Source: Magnetospirillum aberrantis SpK (lineage in GTDB: Bacteria; Pseudomonadota; Alphaproteobacteria; Rhodospirillales; Magnetospirillaceae). Taken from it: 64,000 bases of DNA. Where the stretch lies: the NCBI RefSeq assembly GCF_011022235.1, contig NZ_JAAIYP010000033.1:28003-92002 (forward strand), read 5' to 3'. Below, in pieces: positions 8,342 through 17,194 of this stretch; the first letter of the stretch is position 1; each line of letters begins with the position of its first letter. Below the pieces are notes generated by a model, which was given only the letters and a program-made list of their open reading frames with translations, made no database searches and was not told the DNA's origin. The translations under genes were made by a program, and so were the position numbers.

Positions 8342-8812
8342 ATGCCATCCCCGGAACTGGCACTGTTGGAGGCGAGGCTGGCCCAAGCCTCCTCGGTCGA
8401 GGAGATCGCCCGGGCCATCATCGGCGTCGGGCGACGCATGATCGGGTGCGACGGCATCACCTTCGTCATCAACGAGAACGGCTTTTGCCATTATCTCGAC
8501 GAAGACGCCATCAGCCCGTTGTGGAAAGGCAACAAGTACCCGGCCGCACACTGCATTTCCGGCTGGGTCATGAGCAACCGCCGGGCCACGATGATTCCCA
8601 ACATCTTCCAGGACGAACGCATCCCGCACGACGTTTACCGCCGGACCTTCGTCAAGAGCCTGGAGATGGTGCCCGTCGGCGACCGCGGAGCGGCGGCCAT
8701 CGGTTCCTATTGGGCCGAGTTCCACGACCCCACCGAGCACGAAAGCACGACCCTGCACATCCTGGCCCGCGCCGCCGCCGCCGCCCTGGAACGGCTGGAA
8801 TCCGTCACCTGA
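8342..8812 (+). CDS. Stand-alone GAF-domain protein
   Basis: Predicted cytosolic sensor of 156 residues consisting of almost only a GAF fold (VEEIARAIIGVGRRMIGCDG, then CISGWVMSNRRATMIPNI, ending in a helical ILARAAAAALERLE). No kinase, cyclase or HTH output is attached. ATG 8342 is preferred: the earlier in-frame ATGs at 8153 and 8159 lie inside a strong inverted repeat, and the residues they would add look non-coding. A start at 8153 would give 219 residues. It lies between paaK and iorA, so a ligand linked to aryl-acid metabolism is possible, but this is context only. Confidence 0.7.
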   Translation: MPSPELALLEARLAQASSVEEIARAIIGVGRRMIGCDGITFVINENGFCHYLDEDAISPLWKGNKYPAAHCISGWVMSNRRATMIPNIFQDERIPHDVYRRTFVKSLEMVPVGDRGAAAIGSYWAEFHDPTEHESTTLHILARAAAAALERLESVT

Positions 8813-8864
8813 CCCCCACCCTACCCGCATGACCGGGATCAAGGCGCATTCCGCTTGGGACAAC

Positions 8865-8885
8865 GACCTTAATAATGTTAGGGTC
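8865..8885. promoter_or_regulatory. Inverted repeat in the iorA leader
   Basis: GACCTTAA (8865-8872) and TTAGGGTC (8878-8885) form an 8-bp dyad with one mismatch and a 5-bp centre, 76 bp upstream of iorA. A GC-rich CCCC/GGGG hairpin follows at about 8889-8906. Operator function is a guess from symmetry and position. Confidence 0.35.
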
Positions 8886-8960
8886 TAGCCCCTTTCGCGG
8901 GGGGTTCAGCCGCGACTGAAACATAACCAACGACAGAACTTCTAGAGAGGTAGGATTTCC

Positions 8961-10814
8961 ATGTCCGCTGCCGTCCAGGCGAAGGCCGCCAGCCGCCTGC
9001 TGCTCTCGGGCAACGAAGCCATCGCGCGTGGCGTGTGGGAGGCCGGGGTCAAGGTCGCCGCCGCCTATCCCGGTACGCCGTCCACCGAGATGCTGGAAAA
9101 CATCGCCCTTTATCCCGATCTCTACGCCGAATGGTCGGTGAACGAGAAGGTGTCGCTGGAAGTCGCCATCGGCGCCTCCATGTCCGGCGCACGCGCGTTC
9201 TGCGCCATGAAGCATGTGGGCATGAACGTCGCCTCCGACGCCTTCATGACCCAGACATTGGCCGGCGTGGTCGGCGGTTTGGTGGTGGCGGTGGCCGACG
9301 ATGTCGGCCTGTCGTCGTCACAGAACGAACAGGACACCCGCTTCTGGGGCCGCTTCGCCCATGTCCCGGTGCTGGAGCCGGCCGACAGCCAGGAAGCCTA
9401 CGACATGGTCAAGGCCGCCTTCGACCTGTCGGAGCAATACAACACGCCGGTCATCCTGCGGCTCACCACCCGCGTCTGCCACGTCAAGGCCATGGTCACC
9501 GTGGGCGAAAAGGACGAGCGCGCGATCAAGGGCTTCGACATCACCCAAAAGCGCTGGGTGATGACCCCCAACAACGCCAAGGTGCTGTTGCCCAAGCAGA
9601 TCGCCCGCGAGGACGAATTGCGCAAGGCGTCCGAAGCCTCGGGCCTCAATCTGGTGGACAACGGTTCCGACACCCGTGTCGGCTTCGTCACCTCGGGCCC
9701 GGCTTTCATGCACGTGCGCGAAAGCTTCCCCGACGCGCCGGTCCTCAAGCTGGGCTTCTCGTATCCGCTGCCGGTCGAGGCGATCAAGGCCTTCCGCGCC
9801 ACCGTCGACGCGCTGGTGGTGGTCGAGGAAACCGAGCCGCTGATCGAAAACGAGCTCAAGGCCGCGGGCCTTTCCGACATCCATGGCAAGGACATCCTGC
9901 CGCGTCTGGGGGAACTGACTCCCAACGTGCTGATCCCGGCCATCTACCGCCTGCGGGGCGAGGAGCCGCCGCCGGCCACCACCTATCCCAAGTACGAACC
10001 CTTCCCGCGCCCGCCGACCATGTGCCCGGCCTGTCCGCACATGGGCGTCTATTACACCTTGTCGCGGCTCAGGAAGCGGGTGCAGATCTCGGGCGACATC
10101 GGCTGCTACACCCTGGGCGCCGGCCATCCGTGGAACGCGCTCGACACCACCATTTCCATGGGGGCGTCCATGGGCATCGCGCTGGGCATGGACAAGGCCC
10201 GGTCCGAGGAAACCAAGGACAAGGCGGTGGTGTCGGTGATCGGCGATTCCACCTTCCTGCACATGGGCATGCAGGGGTTGCTGGACATCGTCTACAACCG
10301 CGGCAACGTCACCACCCTCATTCTCGACAACCGCACCACCGGCATGACCGGCGGCCAGCATCACGCCGGCACCGGCAAGGACCTGAACGGCCAGGAGGCG
10401 CCGCGCGTCGACTTCGCCACCTTGTGTACCGCCCTGGGCGTCTCGCCCGAGCGTATCCACAAGGTCGATCCCTACAAGCTGCCGGTGCTGTTCAAGCTGA
10501 TCCGTCAGGAAATCGAGATCGACGGGCCGTCGGTGATCATTACCGACCGCCCCTGCGTGCTGTCGGAATTCTATGGCAAGCTGACGCCGTACCGGGTGGT
10601 TGACGACAAGTGCACCGGCTGCGGCAACTGCATCAACGTCGGCTGCCCGGCCATTTCGGTGTCCAAGACCGAGGTGGTCAAGCGCGACGGCGCCCCCGAC
10701 ATCGTCAAGAAGTACACCACCATCGATACCGCCATGTGCACCGGGTGCCACATGTGCGTCGAATCGTGCGGGCCCAAGGCTATCCTGCCGGCCCAGCCGG
10801 TGGCCGTGGAGTAA
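8961..10814 (+). CDS. iorA: Indolepyruvate ferredoxin oxidoreductase, alpha subunit
   Basis: Large subunit of the thiamine-diphosphate enzyme that oxidatively decarboxylates arylpyruvates (indolepyruvate, phenylpyruvate) to aryl-acetyl-CoA, reducing ferredoxin. The 617-residue protein has an N-terminal pyrimidine-binding domain (about 10-200), a ThDP pyrophosphate-binding region (GDIGCYTLGAG near 378, then GDSTFLHMG) and two C-terminal 4Fe-4S motifs, starting at Cys551 (CTGCGNCINVGCP) and Cys593 (CTGCHMCVESCGP). Length is normal. The start has AGGTAGGA upstream. iorB follows after 7 bp. Oxygen sensitivity of such enzymes fits a microaerophile. Confidence 0.95.
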   Translation: MSAAVQAKAASRLLLSGNEAIARGVWEAGVKVAAAYPGTPSTEMLENIALYPDLYAEWSVNEKVSLEVAIGASMSGARAFCAMKHVGMNVASDAFMTQTLAGVVGGLVVAVADDVGLSSSQNEQDTRFWGRFAHVPVLEPADSQEAYDMVKAAFDLSEQYNTPVILRLTTRVCHVKAMVTVGEKDERAIKGFDITQKRWVMTPNNAKVLLPKQIAREDELRKASEASGLNLVDNGSDTRVGFVTSGPAFMHVRESFPDAPVLKLGFSYPLPVEAIKAFRATVDALVVVEETEPLIENELKAAGLSDIHGKDILPRLGELTPNVLIPAIYRLRGEEPPPATTYPKYEPFPRPPTMCPACPHMGVYYTLSRLRKRVQISGDIGCYTLGAGHPWNALDTTISMGASMGIALGMDKARSEETKDKAVVSVIGDSTFLHMGMQGLLDIVYNRGNVTTLILDNRTTGMTGGQHHAGTGKDLNGQEAPRVDFATLCTALGVSPERIHKVDPYKLPVLFKLIRQEIEIDGPSVIITDRPCVLSEFYGKLTPYRVVDDKCTGCGNCINVGCPAISVSKTEVVKRDGAPDIVKKYTTIDTAMCTGCHMCVESCGPKAILPAQPVAVE

Positions 10815-10821
10815 GAGGACC

Positions 10822-11454
10822 ATGAGCGACATCATCACCAACATCCTGGTGTGCGGCACCGGCGGCCAGGGCGTCATGACCGCCGCCGAAATCCTGGCCC
10901 AGACCGCCATCGCCAAGGGTTACGACGTCAAGAAGTCGGAAGTGGCCGGCATGGCCCAACGCGGCGGCGTGGTCACCAGCCATGTCCGCTTCGGAAGCAA
11001 GGTATGGTCGCCGGTGATCACGCCGGGCACCGCCGACATCCTGGTGGCCTTCGAGGTGGCCGAGGGCGCCCGCTGGGCCGACATGCTGCGCCCCGGCGGC
11101 GTGGCCATGGTCAACACCATCCGCCTGACGCCGCCGGTGGTTTCCGCCGGCTTGTTCAAGTATCCCGAGGACCCGGTGGCGACCATGCGGGCGGCGGGGG
11201 TCACCGTCTACGATTTCGACGCCGGCGCCATCGCCCGGTCGTTGGGCGACCTGCGGCTGATCAACACCGTCATGCTGGGGGCCATCGCCGACTATCTGCC
11301 CTTCCCGGCCGAAGACCTTGAGGAACAAATTCTTGGCCGTTTCCGTGCCCGCAAGCCGGCCATGGTCGAGGTCAACCAAAAGGCCTTCGAACAAGGCCGA
11401 ACCGCCGCTCGCGAACGTGCCGGCGGTTCCCAGAAGCTGGCGGCCAACCAATAA
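10822..11454 (+). CDS. iorB: Indolepyruvate ferredoxin oxidoreductase, beta subunit
   Basis: Gamma-type small subunit (210 residues) of the arylpyruvate oxidoreductase; it pairs with IorA to form the active site. The N-terminal CGTGGQGVMTAAEI motif and EVAGMAQRGGVVTSHVRFG are diagnostic of the pyruvate-ferredoxin oxidoreductase gamma family. ATG 10822 follows the iorA stop by 7 bp, with AAGAGGACC as ribosome-binding site. Together with paaK the pair links aromatic amino-acid transamination products to aryl-CoA. Confidence 0.95.
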   Translation: MSDIITNILVCGTGGQGVMTAAEILAQTAIAKGYDVKKSEVAGMAQRGGVVTSHVRFGSKVWSPVITPGTADILVAFEVAEGARWADMLRPGGVAMVNTIRLTPPVVSAGLFKYPEDPVATMRAAGVTVYDFDAGAIARSLGDLRLINTVMLGAIADYLPFPAEDLEEQILGRFRARKPAMVEVNQKAFEQGRTAARERAGGSQKLAANQ

Positions 11455-11535
11455 TACCGGTTCCGCGAATTCCCGACTCGTGGGACCGGTCTGCGGCCGT
11501 TGAGGCTGCGGCGAGCGCCCGGCGAGGGGCTATAA

Positions 11536-11593
11536 GAAATTTCCGGCCCCAGGTCGGAAATTTCTGAAACGAGGATAAGGTCTTCGCCTTATC
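11536..11593 (+). other. Two consecutive hairpins downstream of iorB
   Basis: Hairpin 1 is a perfect 10-bp stem (11536-11545 with 11555-11564). Hairpin 2 is a 7-bp stem GATAAGG/CCTTATC (11574-11580 with 11587-11593), followed by ATGCTTTT. A third, terminator-type hairpin follows at 11604. The series could be the structured 3' end of the iorAB mRNA or a small RNA. Confidence 0.5.
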
Positions 11594-11603
11594 ATGCTTT
11601 TGG

Positions 11604-11632
11604 AAAGGGGGAGGCTGACGCCTCCCCCTTTT
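11604..11632 (+). terminator. Strong rho-independent terminator
   Basis: GGGGGAGGC (11607-11615), loop TGAC, GCCTCCCCC (11620-11628), then TTTT. An AAA run on the left side makes it symmetric. It separates iorAB from the following response-regulator gene. Confidence 0.85.
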
Positions 11633-11690
11633 GCTTTCGCGGACGCTTCTGCTAGCATTGGACGAGTGCTGTCCAAGGGGGGAAACAGGG

Positions 11691-12086
11691 ATGTCCGACG
11701 GAGTCGATCTCGCGTCGCTGAAGGTGCTGGTCATCGACGACCAGGAATTCGTTCGCACCATCGTCAAGAAGATGCTGAGCCAATTGGGAATCGGCACGGT
11801 GCTTGAGGCCCATGACGGCAATTCCGGCCTGGATCAGGTGGTGCGCGAAGCCCCCGATCTGGTGATCTGTGACATCCAGATGCGCCCGGTGGACGGTTTC
11901 GGCTTCGTCCGCCAGTTGCGGGCCACCCCGGCGGTGTCGCACACCCCGGTCATCATGCTGACCGCCCACACCGATGCCGCCACCCTGGCCCGTGCCAAGG
12001 AACTCAACATCAACGCCTTCCTGGCCAAGCCGGTGCTGCCGCCGGCACTCAAGGACAAGATCCTTAAGGTGATGGGCGGGGCCTGA
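11691..12086 (+). CDS. CheY-like single-domain response regulator
   Basis: A 131-residue receiver domain with no output domain. Acidic pair Asp16/Asp17, phospho-acceptor Asp61 (VICDIQM), Thr91 and Lys113 (LAKP) are all present, so phosphorylation should be possible. ATG 11691 has GGGGGGAAACAGGG upstream; an earlier ATG at 11631 lies within the terminator and is rejected. It converges with the hybrid kinase gene at 12112-15717 (25-bp gap), which carries an Hpt domain that could pass phosphate to it. The physiological target is unknown. Confidence 0.88.
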   Translation: MSDGVDLASLKVLVIDDQEFVRTIVKKMLSQLGIGTVLEAHDGNSGLDQVVREAPDLVICDIQMRPVDGFGFVRQLRATPAVSHTPVIMLTAHTDAATLARAKELNINAFLAKPVLPPALKDKILKVMGGA

Positions 12087-12111
12087 CTTCTGCCCCGACG
12101 GGCAAGCCCGC

Positions 12112-15100
12112 TCACAATCCCTGGATGGCCTGAACCGTTTCCTCGAACGCCGATTCCATGGGCGGCAACAGGGATTCCGCCAGTTCGCCCTCGCCTCGGG
12201 CGCAGGCGGCCTCGATCTCGGCGCACAAGCGGCCGAAACGATAGGCGCCGGCCGAATTGCCCGCCCCCTTGGCGCCGTGGGCGGCCTCGCGCGCGGTCTC
12301 GATGTCTCCGGCTTCAAGGGCCGTGCGGGTTTCCGCCACCAGAGGCCGGGTGCTGTCGACGAACAACGTCAGCAATTCGCGGGCGTCGTCGGTGATCGAC
12401 CCGAAGATTTCGCGGATCGGGGTCAGGTCCAGCACCGGCAGCCGCTTATCGCCGGAAGCCGCGGGGACGGCGGCGATGGGGGCCGTGGGCTCGGGTTCCG
12501 GCCCCTCGCCCAGGCCGCGGCGGCGGCGCAAGGCCACGGCACGCGGCAACAGCTTGCGCATGGTGGCATCCAACTGCGCCAGATCGATGGGCTTGGCCAG
12601 AAAGGCGTCCATGCCGCATTCCTGGCATTTCTTGGCGGTGCCGGTCAGCGCGTCGGCGGTCAACGCCACGATGGGCATGCGGTTCAGCGTCTCCTGTTCC
12701 CAGGCGCGAACCCGTGTGGTCAGCTCGTAGCCATCCATTTCCGGCATATGGCAATCGGTCAGCAACAGGCCGTAATCGCGGATCTGCATGCGGTCCCAGG
12801 CTTCCAGGCCATTGCTGACGATCTCGATGGCGTAACCCAAACGTTCCATCAATCGGCGGATCACCACCTGGTTGGTCGGATTGTCCTCGGCCACCAGGAT
12901 CAGGGCGGCGGCGGCGGCGGCTTCCTCGATGCTGGGGGGGATGTAGGTTTCGTCGATGCGGCCGTGTTCTTCCTCGATGTCGTCCAGGAAACCACGGTTA
13001 GCGGCAGCCGCCACCGTGCGCCACAAGGTGCCGCGACGCACCGGTTTGGCAACCGTGCCGAACAATCCTGCCTCGCGGGCGTCGCTGGCCGCCGCCGAAT
13101 AGGCGGAATGGGGCGCCACCATGACGATGCGGGTCGGCGCCGCCGATCCCGCCGCCGCGAGCAAGGCGCGCGCCACCGACACCCGGAGCTTGAAATCCTG
13201 GGCACCGTCCATCAGCACCACGTCATAGCACCAGCCGGCCAGGGCGGCGGCCCGCACCGCCGCCAAAGCGCCATCGGTCGAGGCCACCACCGCCACCTGA
13301 GCCCCCAGATGGCCAAGGTATTGCCGCATGGCTTCGGCCGCCACCGGCCCCTCGGCCAGCACCAGGACGGCGACGCCGGCCAGATCCGGCCCCTGTTCCG
13401 GCCAGTCGGAAGCCACCTCGAGCGGCACGCTGAACCAGAAGGTCGAACCTTCACCCACCCGGCTGTCGACCCCGATCTCTCCCCCCATCATGGCCACCAG
13501 CCGGCGACAGATGGACAGGCCAAGCCCAGTGCCGCCATAGCGCCGGGCGATGGTGGCGTCGGCCTGAGTGAAGGGTTCGAACAACCGGGCCTGCTGCTCG
13601 TCGTCCAGGCCGATGCCGGTGTCGGTGACGGCGAAGCGCAGACGCAACGGACGCTGGCCGGGGTTTTCGGCCTCGATCGACAGCCGCACACAGCCTTTCT
13701 CGGTGAACTTGATGGCGTTGCCCGCCAGATTGGTGACGATCTGTCGAAGCCGTACCGGATCGCCGCGCAGACGCTCGGGCAAGGTCGGGTCCACATAGGT
13801 GATCAGGCCGACGCCCTTTTCCTGGGCGCGCGGGCTCATCAGTTCGGCCACTCCCTCGATCAGTTCGACCGGGTTCATCTCGACCGTCTCGAGATGCAGA
13901 CGCCCCGATTCAATCTTCGAGAAATCGAGGATGTCGTTGATGATGGTGAGAAGGGCCGTGGCCGAATCGCGAATGACGCGGGCCATCTCCTTCTGCTCGG
14001 GCGGCAGATTCATTTCCTCGAGCAACTGCGCCATGGTCAACACGCCGTTCATCGGCGTGCGGATTTCGTGGCTCATGGTGGCGAGGAACAAGGACTTGGC
14101 CTGGCTCGCCTCTTCGGCCAGCCGCTTGGCCTCGGCCAATTGCGCCTCGCCTTCCTTGCGCTTGGTGATGTCGGTGGTGGACACGCAAATGGCAGGTGCG
14201 CCGTCCATCTCGATGGCGGTGGCCGACAACAGCGCCCAGAACTCGCCGCCGTCGCCGCGACGCATACGGCTTTCGAAATCGGCCAGATAGCCCTGGTTGC
14301 GCACCAGTTCGACCACACGCAAACGATCGTCGCCGTCGCCATAGAACAAGGCGGCGTCCATGCCCACCGCCTCGGCTTCCGACATCTGGTACAGTTCGGC
14401 CCAGCGCGGGTTGACGTATTGCAAGACATTGTCGCCCACTCGCGATATGGCCAAGGCCAAAGGCGAGGTGTCGAGGATGGTGCGCATACGCTGCTCGCTT
14501 TCCTTGAGCAGCTCGGACGATTCCTGCAAACGCGCCATGGCGTCCTGGAACACCACCAGTTCGCCAGCCATGTCGGCGATCTCGTCATTGCCCGAACGCG
14601 ACACCCGCGTGGCGTAATCGCCCTGGACGATACGGTGCATGGCCGCCGCCAGCCCCGACAAACGCACCACGATGTTGCGGCCCAAATACAGCCACACGAA
14701 CAGCAACGGCCCGAAGAAGGTGCCAAAGGCGATCAGGATCATGGTCCGCCGGCCGGCGGCCAAAGCTTCCTCCGCCGCGTCCTCGTTGGCGTGGGCCTCG
14801 GCCTCGGCCAGCCCGACCAGATGACCGGCGGCCGAGGCGGTGCGTGCCACCAGATCGCGGCCTTCCTCGTTGGCGGCGTCCAACCGCGCTTCGATCCCCA
14901 GGATCTGAACCCGCAACTCGAAGGCGTTATCAGGACCGGCCCCCAGGGCCACCACCTTGCGCGCCGCCTCGCGCAAGCCCTGTTCCGCCGCCCCCGAGGC
15001 TTCGGCCAGTTGGGCGACACGCCGGGTGTGTTCGTCGTAACCGTGGCGCACCCGCGCCAGGGAATCGTCGTCGGCCATGATGAACGACTGGCGCAACGCC

Positions 15101-15717
15101 GCCACCGCGTCCAGCAACAGCGAGATCGTCAATTCGTTGGCGCCGCGCACGTCACGCAGGGCAAGCAGACCGGCATCCAGGTCGCTGAGCGCCGACGCCA
15201 TCCGCCGTTGACGTTCGAGCAATGCCAAACGGCGCTCCACCAGGACGTTGCGGCTGATCAGGTTGCCGCCGATCGCCGCCATCAGACCGCGCAATTCGTC
15301 CAACTGGCCCTGGCTCACGCCGATCCCGGCCATATTCTCGATCAACCCGCGCAAACGTTCCGATTGCTGCTGAAGGGCGATGAAATTGTTTTGCCGTTGA
15401 AGCTGGCTGCGGGACCCGTCAAGAGCCGGCGCCGCCGCCGCCAGCCGTGCCGTCGCCTCGGACAGCTTGAGCGCCGCCGACACGCTGGGCAGGTTGTCGC
15501 GTGTCACCTGAGCCAAAAGATGTTCGACGTGGGAATAGCTGAACCAAGCCAAGGCGCCGGCCAGCAAGGTCATGGCCGCCACGGTTCCCACCGCCACCAG
15601 AAGCTTGGCGCGGATACCGAAACGCCACAATCTCCCGCCGCCGCGCGGCGCGCCACCGTCGCCGCCAGCGGGCGCCGGGGGCTGCGCCTCGATCTGCGGA
15701 TGCGTGGACGTGTTCAA
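12112..15717 (-). CDS. Hybrid histidine kinase (TorS-like sensor, HAMP, PAS, HisKA, HATPase, REC, REC, Hpt)
   Basis: Inner-membrane 1201-residue phosphorelay kinase. A Pro/Gly-rich N-tail precedes TM1 (about 37-60). A helical sensor of the TorS kind follows, then TM2 (about 325-350), HAMP and one PAS (about 410-520). The kinase core has His550 (MSHEIRTP), an N-box with NAIKF and the GTGLGLS box. The first receiver (about 770-890) is degenerate: its acidic pair is replaced by AEG. The second is intact with Asp988 (LLTDCHMP). The C-terminal Hpt carries His1147 (AHGAKGAGN). The architecture resembles TorS-type kinases, but no torT or reductase gene is nearby, so the signal is unknown. Confidence 0.9.
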   Translation of the reverse strand: MNTSTHPQIEAQPPAPAGGDGGAPRGGGRLWRFGIRAKLLVAVGTVAAMTLLAGALAWFSYSHVEHLLAQVTRDNLPSVSAALKLSEATARLAAAAPALDGSRSQLQRQNNFIALQQQSERLRGLIENMAGIGVSQGQLDELRGLMAAIGGNLISRNVLVERRLALLERQRRMASALSDLDAGLLALRDVRGANELTISLLLDAVAALRQSFIMADDDSLARVRHGYDEHTRRVAQLAEASGAAEQGLREAARKVVALGAGPDNAFELRVQILGIEARLDAANEEGRDLVARTASAAGHLVGLAEAEAHANEDAAEEALAAGRRTMILIAFGTFFGPLLFVWLYLGRNIVVRLSGLAAAMHRIVQGDYATRVSRSGNDEIADMAGELVVFQDAMARLQESSELLKESEQRMRTILDTSPLALAISRVGDNVLQYVNPRWAELYQMSEAEAVGMDAALFYGDGDDRLRVVELVRNQGYLADFESRMRRGDGGEFWALLSATAIEMDGAPAICVSTTDITKRKEGEAQLAEAKRLAEEASQAKSLFLATMSHEIRTPMNGVLTMAQLLEEMNLPPEQKEMARVIRDSATALLTIINDILDFSKIESGRLHLETVEMNPVELIEGVAELMSPRAQEKGVGLITYVDPTLPERLRGDPVRLRQIVTNLAGNAIKFTEKGCVRLSIEAENPGQRPLRLRFAVTDTGIGLDDEQQARLFEPFTQADATIARRYGGTGLGLSICRRLVAMMGGEIGVDSRVGEGSTFWFSVPLEVASDWPEQGPDLAGVAVLVLAEGPVAAEAMRQYLGHLGAQVAVVASTDGALAAVRAAALAGWCYDVVLMDGAQDFKLRVSVARALLAAAGSAAPTRIVMVAPHSAYSAAASDAREAGLFGTVAKPVRRGTLWRTVAAAANRGFLDDIEEEHGRIDETYIPPSIEEAAAAAALILVAEDNPTNQVVIRRLMERLGYAIEIVSNGLEAWDRMQIRDYGLLLTDCHMPEMDGYELTTRVRAWEQETLNRMPIVALTADALTGTAKKCQECGMDAFLAKPIDLAQLDATMRKLLPRAVALRRRRGLGEGPEPEPTAPIAAVPAASGDKRLPVLDLTPIREIFGSITDDARELLTLFVDSTRPLVAETRTALEAGDIETAREAAHGAKGAGNSAGAYRFGRLCAEIEAACARGEGELAESLLPPMESAFEETVQAIQGL

Positions 15718-15862
15718 GGTTCCGGCCTCCCCCGGCTGAGGTCCATACTATGCCCGATGCCTGTTTGTCCGACAACCGGGTGAAGACCATACCCATGGGC
15801 AGGGGAGAGCCGGAACAGGGGGGAATTGCACCCAGGCCACCGCCTGTGCTAGGCCTCTTGCC

Positions 15863-17188
15863 ATGAGCCGCCGTCCCCACCGCCCCGCCACCGCGACGCC
15901 CCGCGCCAAGACTCCCGCCGACGCCCTGGCCCAGGCACAGCGTCTGGCCATGCTCCAACGTCTGGTCGAGGCGGAAACGCTTCTGGCGCGTTTCCCCGAC
16001 CATCCCGATTGCATCTTCCATCGTGCCTGCCTGCTGTCGTTGCTCAAGCGCTGGCCCGAGGCGGAACAGGGATTCGCCCGCATCCTGTCGCTGGCCCCCA
16101 ACCACTTCGACAGCATGATGGGACTGGCCGGCGCCTTGGTCGAACAGAACCGCGCCGCCGAGGCGGTGCCGTTGCTGGACGCCGCCGTGCGCGTCAAGTC
16201 GGACCAGCGCACCCGTTATTGCCGCGGCATCGCCCTGGACGAGGCGGGACGGCACGAGGAAGGGGCCCGCGACCTGATGGCCGCGCGGGCCATGATGGTC
16301 GACTGGCTGGAAAGGCGAGACCTTGCCCCGGTCGAGGTCTACGTCCAGATCGCCAGGCGCTGCAACCTGCGCTGCGCCATGTGCGGGCACGAGGTGTGGA
16401 AGTCCAATTCCGGCTTCATGGAGCCCGAATTGTTCGATCGCGTGCTGGCCGAATGCGCCGCCAACAAGGTGAAGAAGCTGCATGTCCTGTCGGGCCAGGG
16501 CGAACCGCTGTTGCATCCCCAGGTGTTCGAGATGCTGGAGAAGGCGGTGGCTCAAGGACTGGAAGTGGGCATCGTCACCAACGGCACGCCCTTGACCCCG
16601 GAACGCTGCGAACGCCTTGCCGGCATGGGGCTGTCCTATCTCCAGTTCTCGTTCGCCGGCTGGGACAAGGAAAGCTACGAAAGTACCTATGTGGGCGCCA
16701 AGTTCGAGCGGGTGGTCGAGAACTTGAAGCGCATGTCCGACCTGACCCAAGGGTCGAAGACCAATTTCATGGTCAAGGCCGTGTGCTCGGGCGACAACTG
16801 GGCGGAAGTGCGCGACCGCACCCGCGACTTCCTGGCCAAGCACGGGATCGAACGGGTGTTCACCGTGATCGCCAACAATTTCGGCGGCAACGTCCAGCAC
16901 GGCACCTTCTTCGAACGCCATGGCGTGTGGTCGCTGAAGGACCTGGAACACCAGCGCCGCATGCCCTGCCGGGTGTTCCTCAAGGCGGTTGGCGTATTCT
17001 GCGACGGCACGGTGACCGCCTGCGGCTGCTACGATTCCAACGCAGAACTGAAGATCGGCCACATCGCCGAACAATCGCTGGCCGACATCCGCAAGGGCGC
17101 CGAATTCCGCCGCATCCTCGACGGCTTCCGCCGGGGCGAGTTGGCGGACGTGCCCATGTGCGGCAAGTGCGACGACCCGTTCGGCTGA
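15863..17188 (+). CDS. TPR-radical SAM-SPASM protein
   Basis: Predicted 441-residue iron-sulfur enzyme. Residues about 20-140 hold TPR-like helices (LLARFPDHPDCIFHRACLL and repeats). The radical SAM domain begins with Cys167-x3-Cys171-x2-Cys174 (CNLRCAMCG) and GQGEPLLHP. A SPASM-type C-terminus follows, with Cys at PCRVFLKAVGVFCDGTVTACGC and the final CGKCDDP, for auxiliary clusters. SPASM enzymes modify peptides or proteins; no precursor peptide is recognised beside it, and the TPR part may bind a protein substrate. An alternative is a glycan- or lipid-associated radical SAM enzyme. Confidence 0.85.
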   Translation: MSRRPHRPATATPRAKTPADALAQAQRLAMLQRLVEAETLLARFPDHPDCIFHRACLLSLLKRWPEAEQGFARILSLAPNHFDSMMGLAGALVEQNRAAEAVPLLDAAVRVKSDQRTRYCRGIALDEAGRHEEGARDLMAARAMMVDWLERRDLAPVEVYVQIARRCNLRCAMCGHEVWKSNSGFMEPELFDRVLAECAANKVKKLHVLSGQGEPLLHPQVFEMLEKAVAQGLEVGIVTNGTPLTPERCERLAGMGLSYLQFSFAGWDKESYESTYVGAKFERVVENLKRMSDLTQGSKTNFMVKAVCSGDNWAEVRDRTRDFLAKHGIERVFTVIANNFGGNVQHGTFFERHGVWSLKDLEHQRRMPCRVFLKAVGVFCDGTVTACGCYDSNAELKIGHIAEQSLADIRKGAEFRRILDGFRRGELADVPMCGKCDDPFG

Positions 17189-17194
17189 ACGGAA

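Noticed and set aside
12277..15783. Very long rightward open frame opposite the hybrid kinase
   Set aside because: High-GC codon bias leaves the antisense frame open; its product is His/Gln/Gly-rich with no domain, while the kinase strand has every expected motif.
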